From contig NC_052392.1 in assembly GCF_009389715.1 (NCBI RefSeq), forward strand, positions 31,079,575 to 31,143,574: 64,000 bases of DNA, in the 5' to 3' direction. Below, one piece after another: positions 47,201 through 55,382 of the stretch (position 1 is its first letter; the number at the start of each line of letters is the position of its first letter). The notes beneath the pieces are model-generated. The model searched no databases. It was not told the origin of the DNA and saw only the letters and a list, made by a program, of their open reading frames with translations. The position numbers and the translations under genes were made by a program. The stretch comes from Phoenix dactylifera. Taxonomy: Eukaryota; Streptophyta; Magnoliopsida; Arecales; Arecaceae.

Positions 47201-49375
47201 GCGGACGTCGGTGGTGGTTGACTTGTGGTGGCCACCCCTTCAACAGTCTTCTGCTTTGCTATGGTGGGGCGCGAGGACGATGCACGATTCATGGGCTGAA
47301 ATTGGTGTGCCTTCCGTGTCGCCTGGGCCTCAAGTTTTAAGGCCAAACTTGTAGCTTCCGTCAGACTCCACACCGGATATAAATTCACCTGATCTCGGAT
47401 GGCTGGCTTCAACCCACCAATGTATCTTGCTACTTGCTGATTTTCTGTTTCTGACAAGTTGTTGCGGGCATTGAGGCGGTTGAATTCATCAGTGTATTCG
47501 GTCACCGTCCGGGGGCCCTGTCGGCAGTTCTGGTACTGATGGTAGAGCGCCTGCTCGTAGTCAGGCGGGAGAAAACGGCCATGCAGATGTTGCTTCATCT
47601 TGCGCCAGGTGGTGATCTGCATCTTCCCTTGCCGTAGACGGTTATGTTGCAGTTGATCCCACCATGCAGATGCTCCTCCCTTCAATTTATACGCGACCAG
47701 CTTCACCTTCTTCTGATCTGGGATCTCCATATAGTCGAAAAATTTTTCTACCTCGGCCAACCAATCCAAAAATCCTTCAATGTGAAGATTACCACTGAAG
47801 GCAGGAAGATCCACCTTCAATCTGAAATCAGGGGAGCCTCTGTCCCGAACACCCCAAGGGAGCCTGTTCCCCATGGGTTCTGCATTCCTTTCTCCTGCAG
47901 GGACCCTGTTCACCCGTGGTCGTGGCTCAGTGGCTTGGTCGACAACTACGTCTTCATCAGGGAGCCAGCCGTCAAAACCCAAGCCCCCAACACGACGTCT
48001 TCGGTCGAGTTCATTGTGCCTTCGGCCCGCGGGATCTTGGTTTCTCCATGGCCGCTGCCCACCGACTTCATCGGCTTCCACGTACACCCCGTCTCCCGCA
48101 GGGACTCGCCGACCAAAGGCCGTGCCTCCAACGTGCAACCCGCGGTCGAACACCCCAGGCCGATTCCTCCGTGGACGTTGCCCCCCGCTGCCGTCGTCAG
48201 CCGCTCCTCCGTCGGGAAAGCGCCGCCCGAAGGCTCCTCCGGCCCGTTCGCCCCTATCGAGGTTGTAATCACCGGGGTGCAGTCGCGGTCCACCAAACGC
48301 CCCGTAGACCGCTTCCTTTTCTTCCTCGTCGGACGATTCTGGAAGAACTTGTCGCCGACGCCGGTGGGGTGGATCCCGTGCCGGCACCGGTGGACCGTGA
48401 GGGAGATCCTCACGATCTTGCAATCTCTCCCGGTTGATGTCGACGCGCATGCCTTGAAGGGCTTGTTGGATGTCACGGACGGCTCCTTTCAAGCCGCGAA
48501 CGGCCGCCCACAACGCCGGCATCCCTTGATCATCATCACCGGGAGGGGCACCCGCCACACCGTCATCTGCCATCGAGCCAGGGAAATCCTCGCTCTGATA
48601 CCAAATGATGCAGGGAAGCGTGGAGAAGATAATGACCCTCTGTTCCACTGCTGGCTTGAATCACCCAAACAAAGAAAGAACAGGGGATTTGGGCTCTTAA
48701 CAGAGCTTTGCAAGGGTTTTCTTTCTTTCACGGGAAAACAATTGATCAAAGAATGAGGACGGCGCCCCCTCTACAACTCCTATATACGGCACCCAAACTA
48801 TGGCCATGACTCACCCTAATCCCTAATCAAACTCTAATCAAATGAACTCCTAATTAAGTCCAAATTTAAAACTGAAACAAACATAATTTAGGACCCAATT
48901 TAAACTAAACAAGGACTCTAAACAAGACTCAACCAAATCTAAAACAAAGTCTCCTACATGGCTTCAAATTGACTTCATTCTGGTTCTGCATCATTTATGG
49001 CAATTAATGTGATAGCTAATAAAATCTAATTCAAAATTTCCATCAAAAAAGGGACAAAACTTACCCAAATAAAGAAAGTAGGAATATTTTGAAGCAGAGC
49101 TTAAATGGCAGAGGTGGAGCAGCTTTCCTAGAAAAAAAATTATGGAGCTTCAACAATCGCATAAGAAAGTGGAGAGATTCAAGAAAATGAAGGACGAAGT
49201 ACCTTTCGAGTGCAAATGCAAAGGGTGCCAAGAATAGAGTGCCAAGCACTAGTCTGTAGAGCACAAACACGTAGGCGCTCATGCCTCCATTGAGAGCAGC
49301 CTTGGCGGTAATATGGAAGCCCGCATACAACGCTCTAACGAGAAAGACGGTCAAGTAGACCTTAGGATTGTTCAT
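35285..49375 (-). CDS. WAT1-related transporter, gene D (introns enlarged by retrotransposons)
   Basis: Exons (minus): 49203-49375, 49065-49127, 42615-42731, 36653-36905, 36373-36531, 35527-35678, 35285-35429. All introns are GT-AG; total 1062 nt, in frame, 353 residues, TAA stop. Exon lengths equal those of gene E. Starts [20 protein letters not shown]. Two EamA repeats: residues about 8-135 and about 185-325 ([32 protein letters not shown]). Subtype resembles At5g64700-like members (from memory). Role: multi-helix small-molecule transporter, substrate unknown. Intron 2 (6.3 kb) carries Gypsy and intron 3 (5.7 kb) carries Copia-2, both in the gene's sense direction, so their LTR promoters and polyadenylation signals could interfere. 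The coding sequence looks intact; expression is uncertain. Confidence 0.92.
35842..35992 (-). mobile_element. Possible tRNA-derived SINE in intron 6... region of gene D
   Basis: On the minus strand this has a B-box-like GGTTTGAATCC near 35928-35938, about 65 bp of GC-richer body and an A-rich tail (poly-T at 35841-35870 in plus orientation). The matching interval of gene E lacks the segment, so it is an insertion or an E-side loss. It lies in intron 5 (between exons at 36373 and 35678). No A box was confirmed and no TSD was found. Confidence 0.4.
37482..37791 (-). repeat. Copia-2 3' LTR, 310 bp
   Basis: Runs TGAAGAAGTTCTGG...CCTTAATA in plus orientation, bordered outside by CATAC. Carries the same TATA-type motif as its partner. 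One base differs from the 5' LTR. Confidence 0.95.
37799..41947 (-). pseudogene. Copia-2 gag-pol, one in-frame stop
   Basis: One frame of 1383 codons from [12 protein letters not shown] (41947) to TAA (37799-37801), broken only by TGA at codon 170 in gag (41438-41440); the frame stays open on both sides. Zinc knuckle [14 protein letters not shown] near 41085; protease DSGATAH near 40920; integrase (HSDVWGP) near 40345; reverse transcriptase YVDDIL near 38740; RNase [10 protein letters not shown] near 38125. The start lies 59 bp past the primer site. With one stop and near-identical LTRs this is a very recent copy. Whether the stop arose before or after insertion is unknown. Confidence 0.94.
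42006..42017 (-). promoter_or_regulatory. Copia-2 primer-binding site
   Basis: TGGTATCAGAGC on the minus strand, directly touching the 5' LTR at 42018. Confidence 0.95.
42018..42327 (-). repeat. Copia-2 5' LTR, 310 bp, with promoter motif
   Basis: Equal in length to the 3' LTR. Minus-strand CCTATATAAAGG at 42103-42114 is a good TATA box. Because the element is in sense with gene D, a transcript from this LTR or the 3' LTR could run into exons 4 to 7 of the gene. Confidence 0.93.
43313..43700 (-). repeat. Gypsy 3' LTR, 388 bp
   Basis: TGATGCGGGGAAGC...CTGCATCA in plus orientation, bordered by TTTAT. Differs from the 5' LTR by three transitions. Confidence 0.95.
43682..48573 (-). pseudogene. 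Gypsy gag-pol, one stop and one frameshift
   Basis: Starts [14 protein letters not shown] at 48573, just after the primer site (the open frame extends upstream into the LTR but that start is unlikely). gag core with AWWDQLQ; zinc knuckle [14 protein letters not shown] near codon 485; protease DSGSSEN near 581; reverse transcriptase YFDDILIYS near 931; RNase H to about 1175. TAG at 45034-45036 (codon 1180) falls between RNase H and integrase. The integrase follows in the same frame ([13 protein letters not shown]; zinc-binding CYTCQ). Near 43945 a one-base loss shifts the frame and the last 88 codons continue to 43682, overlapping the 3' LTR start. Otherwise full length. Confidence 0.93.
48592..48603 (-). 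promoter_or_regulatory. Gypsy primer-binding site
   Basis: TGGTATCAGAGC on the minus strand, two bases from the 5' LTR. It sets the element direction. Confidence 0.95.
48606..48993 (-). repeat. Gypsy 5' LTR, 388 bp
   Basis: Matches 43313-43700 over its whole length. A TATATAGG motif on the minus strand near 48778-48786 is a plausible TATA box. Confidence 0.93.
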
Positions 49376-50960
49376 GACTAGAGTTTGGCCTAGAGGGTCG
49401 GATAGAGATAGAAGGCCCTCGTGTACCCGGGTGCAAGAAAAAGAGAGGAAACTTCGCTTATTTGATGGCTAATCATGAAGGCAGAAGGTTTGCAGAAGTC
49501 CCCTGAAATGGATCGGATTCCAAGTCAGCAGCAGCACTTGGTGCCACTAAGATATTAACTCAATTCATCTATTGGCTTCCAAGTCAGCAGCAGCACTTGG
49601 TACCACTAAGATGTTATCTCAATTTATCTATTGGCTGTGCAAAGTGCATATTCTGCTCACTGGGAAGCTCGTTTCAAGAGAAAAGAGAGTCTAGTTTGAA
49701 TGCCTATTTGGCCTATCAAACTATGCCACGTACCCAAGAGACTCGGTTCCCATAACCACCACCATGGTTTCTTTCCTTTGCTTGTGCAAATTAGCGAGCA
49801 TGAGCATGCTTTTGTATGGGCTAGTTCACTTGATCAGCCCATATGTAAGGGTTGGAGTAGAGACCGAAAAAAAAAGAAGATAAAACTTTGTTCAACTTGG
49901 AGTAGGAGATGAAAAAAAAGAATAGAGTCTTGTTCGACTTGAAGTAAGAGATGAACTCCTCCATCTCAATTTCCTACAAGTGCTAGGACTCCAACGGCTA
50001 TTTAAAGACTCCCACATTCTTTTTCGCCTCACTATCCTAGATTTTGCCGATTATTACCGCTAAGCGACCATCGGTTCCTTTCTCCTTCTTCTCTTGGCAT
50101 CTAACGGCCTTGGCTCACGGTGCTCACCAAGAATTATGGTTGAGTGCTTGCCGGAGTTTTAGATTCTAGGAGGAAGTTCTTTTTCTTCTTCTTTCCTCGC
50201 CCTTCCCTTTTCTCTCTCCTCTTCTCTCTTTCTCTCTCTTCACCACTCTTTCTCTCTTTAGAAATCCTATGGACTAGTGGAGGTCCATCTTGATGGGCTT
50301 GGATGACCCCTGACCCTAGAAGGAGTCGTAGGTCTCCCAGATCTACGTTATGCGGCCCTAGGAGGGTTTCTAATTAGCATTATGCCACACTAGGAGAGGG
50401 TTCGTGATGACTTTGCTATGATCATCTGCTATAATCCATAGACGATTATGATTATTCTAATGATAAGATCAGGCTCTATAGGTGAGCAATCGTCTAGGCA
50501 AGAAGGTCTTGGGCAAATTTATTTGATGCCTCGAATTTATAGATTGAAGAGTTGATCGGTGTTCCTGTACTTGAGTCTAAGACTGATCAAGGTAAGAAGA
50601 GTTGATCGTTGTTCCTGTACTCGAGTTTGTATATGGATAATATGTATTTTGTAATATGTATCGATGATTTTGAGATCGCATCATTTGCCATGTGCTTGTT
50701 GATTGATTTGTGACATGGTTATATAAGTATATATTTCTTTACTATATAGACATATCAAATATTAGTGATTATAGTTGTATGGATTGTGGTTTGGGTTGTT
50801 TGGAATATAATACTAATTATGTTAAGATTTAGGCATGAAATATAATATAAAATTATATTTTCTCTGGTATGGATGAAATTGAATGATTTAATTGATGAAT
50901 AAAAAGATTTTGACTAGATATGTTATGCATTGCAAATCGCGGGCCGACTCATGGCACATT
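49376..50960. other. 5' flank of gene D
   Basis: Non-coding, colinear with 61297-62726 upstream of gene E. Includes a 59-bp tandem duplication (49518-49576 and 49577-49635, AAGTCAGCAGCAGCACTTGG) that gene E has only once, and a pyrimidine-rich stretch at 50180-50260. No confident TATA box. Probable promoter region by position. Confidence 0.55.
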
Positions 50961-51160
50961 GGTTTGCCACCATGGGCTGAAGCGTGTATATTTGGTTTGC
51001 CATCACATGCAGGCCGAAGGGCAGATATTTTGATTTGCTACCATGGGATGAAGTGCAAATATTTTGGTTAGCCACTATAAGTCGAAGTGTGAATACAGTG
51101 GTTTGCCACCACGAGCCGAAGCGTAGATTTATGGTTTGCCAATCACGGGCCAAAGAATGA
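50961..51160. repeat. 34-bp minisatellite, left copy (6 units)
   Basis: Units start GGTTTGCC or close variants at 50961, 50994, 51032, 51066, 51100 and 51133, spacing 33-38 bp. Each has a GAAGYG-type core followed by an AT-rich end. It is 1.6 kb upstream of gene D and has a counterpart upstream of gene E. Confidence 0.9.
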
Positions 51161-51255
51161 CCATGGATAATCCAAATTAGAAAAATAATTATTGATCGGA
51201 AATATGGATAAAAATGAAAGATAAAATATATGAAACCAATCTATGATAATATCTG

Positions 51256-51848
51256 CCGTGTTTTTTTTTGAATGAGTTGTATGTTTGATTACGTACATTT
51301 ATGGATGCTTATTTATATGGGTTTATTTGAGCTATGTTGAATAATTGGTGTGGGGTTTGTGAATTTTGCCTACATTCTTATACAATTTATAGTTAATCTT
51401 TATTTTAAATTTATTTTATCTATATTGGTGTGCGTGTGTGGGATTACTGCTGGGCTATAAAGCTCACACCATCTCTTTCTTTTTTCTTTCAGAGTCCCAA
51501 GATATATAATTTCGAATAGGTTGGTCGTAGAGTTTGAGTATCAGAATTATGAGTTAGTTAATTAGTTTATTTTCTGATACCGATAAATATTTGAAAATCT
51601 TCTAATTGAATAAAATAGTTATTTGATCATAGTGATTTATTTAGTTAGATTATTCGGCTAGTCATTATTGATTTAGATATCTAAAAATATTAGAAATTGC
51701 TCAACTTAGGCGTTACATGATCTTTATGGCACCGTCCTAAAGTTTATGCGGCTATGTCACGTGGTCAACCCAGATGATGGGTTTTGGGCATGACAACTTT
51801 AATCATGAGATTGGGATATCTTGGTTCCTCCAGCAGGATGACCTGCTG
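51256..51848. other. segment present only in the left duplicate
   Basis: The right copy goes straight from the sequence matching 51250 to CTCACCTCGT (63078); the left has about 590 extra bp. No TSD or transposon end was recognised, so either an insertion on the left or a deletion on the right is possible. No coding content. Confidence 0.6.
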
Positions 51849-53279
51849 TCTCACCTCGTCTTCGTGATCGAAAGTCCATTAACCTCCATCTCTCTTTTCC
51901 TCTTCATTTCATTTCTTTTCTTTCATTTCTTTTTATTTTTTTTATCTTATCTTCATTTCTTCTTTTTCTCTTTTTTTTTCTTCTTTTTTTTCGGCTTGTG
52001 TTCCTCTTCCTCCCCCACCCCCCGCGGCGCTCTTGTCGGGACTTGGAATCTTGCTTCAATGGCAGCATCACTAATTAAACAAGTCGAAAACCATTCAACC
52101 AGCAAAAAGGACGGACCTTAAAAACCACCACCAAAGAACTCGCAACAGCACAAGAAAAGCTAGATGCAGTTCATGAAGTAGTCCGCACTGCACTAGTCAA
52201 TCACCATGGCCACTCGATACCCGCACTCAACGCTGGTGCGATTCACAGCACATAACCTCCTACCTACCAAAATCTGGCCACCTTTGTTGCTGTGAGCCCA
52301 TTTATAAAGATACTTCGATTAATTCTTTGTAATAAACTGCCACTCAAATATGCGATGCTCTGCAAAGTTTTCCAGTGGACGTAATAATATGCTCGATTAC
52401 ACGCTTGTGGGGGCATGTAAGAGAACTTAACTTTAGTTGTTATTGCCTCGTACCTAACTGTTTTCTGCTATATTCTTTTTCTTAATGGACTGCTATTCGA
52501 TGCAGGAGAGAGACAGTGAGCTCTACTTTCCAATATTCTATATCTAACAATGCCCATAAAGAAGAAGAAAGATCTATAAATATATACATCCAGAGGGAAT
52601 CAAGAAATCTTTTGTAATTGCACAACTACAACAACAAAATAGAAACTCGGACGCTGGAAACAACATATATGCTGACGCAACAGTTGCTAAGAACTTCCAT
52701 CAAGGAGGAGCTGGCATCCAACATGCATCTACCAAAGCAGCAGCTAGCGGCTTGCTCCTTCTCGAGGATTCAAGAGGACAGTAACCAGTCCTTTTTTAAT
52801 TCCCCATACACACAAAAGAACAGTAGATAACTAGATATATTATGCAAGGACAGATATATAGTTCTCAAAAGATTATTTTAGATAATAATCAGATGCAGCA
52901 TAAAGACTTGAAACTTAACGAGTCTTGATTCAAAGTCTTCTTAATTATAAAGTTTTGAGTTAATCTATTCATCTAACCCTCCAACCCAAATGTAATCTAT
53001 GTCAAAAAAGCAGTACTAGAGCGTTGCATATTGATGAACTGATATGAATCTAATTAAAGTGGAAGCCCTCCACAGTGATTGCACTGGAGAGGCTGTTCCC
53101 GTGATGTTGGTCTCTTGTTCAGGAGTCCCAGTGGGAGATGGATTTGGCGATGGGGTCAAACTGTCACACATGAGATTTACAAAGCTTGGTTTGGTATTTG
53201 TTAGGCATCTAATTAAACTTCCTTAAAACACTGGTTCCACTACAAGCAACTCAGGATTGGTCATTTTGTTGACTATTTT
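51849..53279. other. distal part of the duplication and flank of remnant F
   Basis: 51849-52900 is colinear with 63078-64000 and non-coding (T-rich to about 52000, then unremarkable). 52901-53279 has no firm feature. On the minus strand a TGTGACAG acceptor near 53162 followed by a short open frame could be an extra 3' exon of remnant F, but support is weak. Confidence 0.45.
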
Positions 53280-53657
53280 TTAATCAATACATATGACTAA
53301 ATAAAATAAAATTACTTGTCCAACCTCAGCATTTGCTTTGCGGTCCTTCTGTTCCCTACTCTGACCCCACAGTACACTGTAAAGGCCTCCAACCATCAAA
53401 GCACCGCCTATAACAGTGCAATTGTTAGAAGGGAATGTGAGATATACCTTCATAAAAGTAAACAAAATTCAAAACCTTGAACTCAACTGAGCATTCTGAA
53501 ATCACCTTCCGAGTTTTATCTCTTCACCTAAAAAAATTGTGGTGCATGCAATGGTGATAACAAGAGCCAATGGAATGGACATTGCTACAAAACCAGGGCC
53601 CTTCTTGTCGATGCACCAACTTTGCAAGTATATTGCGATTGCAGTGACGAAAACACC
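53280..53657 (-). pseudogene. WAT1-related transporter remnant F (exons 6-7)
   Basis: Exon 6 (53506-53657) is exactly 152 bp, open and bordered by AG/GT (YLQSWCIDKKGPGFVAMS). Exon 7-like sequence (to TAA at 53280-53282) encodes [20 protein letters not shown], but where D and E have AG before the exon this copy has AC (53416-53417), so the acceptor is lost; the next AG would shift the frame. A GTAATT after AEVGQ might be a donor to a further exon. Exons 1 to 5 are not present up to gene E. A CACTA element lies just upstream, in what would be intron 5. Subtype of C, D and E, diverged from the D/E pair. Most likely a truncated pseudogene. Confidence 0.8.
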
Positions 53658-53739
53658 CTGCCATGCATTCTTCCATTACTCAAATGAAACGATTACAAAT
53701 GACTCACAATCAAAATAATAATAGAATGATAGAACGGTA

Positions 53740-55382
53740 CACTGCACAAAAAAGAAAAAATCCGATGCATTTTAATATATATACCGATGCTTATAAGTGT
53801 CTGTAATTTTATTGGTGCCGCTTTTTAAAGCGTCGCAAAAACGTCAGCAATATTAGCGCGGAAATTTTATTTGCCGACGCTTTTAAGAAAACATTGGCAA
53901 TAAGGGCCATTTCCGATGCTTATAAGCGTCGGGCCATTGCCGACGCTTTTGAGCGTCGACCATTTCCGTTTTAAGCATCATTAGAGTTAGACTTATTCTA
54001 AATTTTGACATATGAATATTTCAAATTTTGGTATTGTCGATACCTTTAAGCATTGGCAATACTTATTCTAACGACCTTTAAAGCATCATTGGAGTTATTT
54101 TTAAAAAAAATTATTTAAATTTTTTTAAAATTTTATACGTTATTTACCAAATAAATATATATCAAAAATTACATACATAACAAAAGTCACATGTCATAAT
54201 CAACCAGATTATTCAAAATATTTATATTATCAAATATAATTATATTTGTATTGTCAATTTACATTTACAATGTGCTTTGAAAACATAAAAAGCAAACATA
54301 TCGAGCTCCTAAATAAATAGTCTACAAGGTATCGGAGGTCAATGGCATCATCATCATCATCTCTACGAGTAGATGAAATATCAGAAACCTGCAAGAAAAA
54401 ATAGAAAATTTGCTGCTTTCTATTTGTTTAACTCTTCTCTAATTATTTAGAAGGGCATTCTCTTGTTTGTCCGTCTAATGGATGTACCTTATAGCATCCA
54501 TTATGAATCTAAGCAATATTCTAAAAGAATGGTATTAAAAGAAATGATATTGAGCATTCAACAGGGCCTAAAAAATAATGGAAGTTGTCTTGGTTTTTAG
54601 TTGACTCAACAATGTTATATATGTTTAGATATAGCAAATTTGAATAAAGCATTCCAATGGTGAAGTGGAACGCTTCAAATCAAATAAAAACGTAAAAGAG
54701 GATTATTAGGGCACCAAGCAAAAATATCACCAGAGAGAAGAAATAGAAAATCACCAAAGTGAAAAGTGGGTTGACTGAGATCCATGGGGCGACAATAGCA
54801 TCGTCGATGGAGGAGGGTGGTCGGTCGGAGTTCCAAAGAATACCATGGATTGGCGGTGGATACGGGCGGAGAGGAGGAGGAGGAGACGGAAGAGAAGAAA
54901 TAGAAGGAAGAGAAGTTGGCAAAGGAGGAGAAGAAAGCCAATGGAGAGGCAAAGCTGGAGGAGGCTGGTGGCGAGGTAGAGGAGGAAGAGCTCACCCCGT
55001 CGTTTTGTTATTGGCTTCCGATGATGCTTATAAGCATCGTCTTATTATTGGCTTCCGACGATACTTACCAAAAAGCATCGGAAAAACCACGTCCTTCATC
55101 CCCAATGCTTATAAGTGTCTTCATATTATTGGCTTCCGACGATGCTTACCAAAAAGCGTCGGAAAAACCACGTCCTTTATCCTTGACGCTTATAAGTATT
55201 GTCATATTATTGGCTTCCGATGACGCTTACCAAAAAGTGTCGGAAAAATCACGTCCTTCATCCCTGATGCTTTTAAGCGTCGCAATCTTCCGACGCTAAT
55301 AAGCTACGTTGGCAAATTTTAGTATGGTAACCAAATTACCGATGCTTCTTTCTAGCGTCGGCAAATTATAGTTCCTATAGTG
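53740..55382. mobile_element. Non-autonomous CACTA-type DNA transposon
   Basis: Right end read inward is CACTATAGGAACTATAATTTG followed by CCGACGC; left end is CACTGCACAAAAAAG, a weaker match. Subterminal zones at both sides are packed with GCTTATAAGCGTCGG-like words in both orientations, the usual transposase-binding arrangement of CACTA elements. No transposase. The 3-bp flanks (GTA at 53737-53739, TCC at 55383-55385) do not match, so the exact left end or TSD is unconfirmed. An A/G-rich centre (54800-55000) gives long Glu/Gly/Arg frames that are not genes. Confidence 0.8.
55042..55285. repeat. 81-bp tandem repeat, three units, inside the CACTA element
   Basis: Units start TATTATTGGCTTCCGA at 55042, 55123 and 55204, exactly 81 bp apart, each carrying CTTACCAAAAAG, a GTCGGAAAAA block and a TTATAAG word. 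Because 81 is divisible by 3 the frame across it stays open and repeats; this is not evidence of coding. Confidence 0.93.

Larger units (their letters stand above)
43313..48993 (-). mobile_element. Gypsy: Ty3/Gypsy element in intron 2 of gene D
   Basis: Complete, 5681 bp, sense to gene D. TSD TTTAT at 43308-43312 and 48994-48998; gene E has the uninterrupted GTTTATAGCAATT site near 60912. LTRs are 388 bp each (43313-43700, 48606-48993) with three differences, all transitions. Ends are TG...CA. Primer site at 48592-48603; purine tract AAGTGGAGGGGAC next to the 3' LTR. Reverse transcriptase precedes integrase, which defines Gypsy. The post-integrase tail ([20 protein letters not shown]) resembles chromovirus relatives, but no canonical chromodomain is visible, so the clade is left open. 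Confidence 0.96.
35139..52900. repeat. Segmental duplication, left copy (with gene D)
   Basis: Colinear with 57870-64000: the 3' flank, all seven exons and introns, the 5' flank, a 34-bp minisatellite and at least 3 kb of upstream DNA. Left-only insertions are Gypsy, Copia-2, a SINE-like segment at 35720-35985, a 59-bp tandem copy at 49518-49635 and about 590 bp at 51256-51848. Removing these leaves about 6.5 kb that aligns with high identity. Homology stops near 35139 on one side. On the other the right copy runs off the window, so the full length is unknown. Confidence 0.93.

Noticed and set aside
47644-48756. 370-codon plus-strand frame
   Set aside because: Antisense to Gypsy gag, which has a clear zinc knuckle and gag core. 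The plus-strand translation is Pro/Arg/Ser-rich with no domain and comes from the GC-rich gag sequence.
50961-51160. CRISPR-like array
   Set aside because: Units of about 34 bp are contiguous and diverged throughout, without unique spacers, in a plant nuclear context. It is a minisatellite.
53044-53226. Plus-strand 60-codon frame
   Set aside because: No homologue recognised and no splice structure. A weak minus-strand exon of remnant F is at least as likely, so neither was called as a gene.
54675-55299. Several 90-154-codon frames in the CACTA element
   Set aside because: They follow A/G-rich sequence and the 81-bp repeat. No transposase motif.
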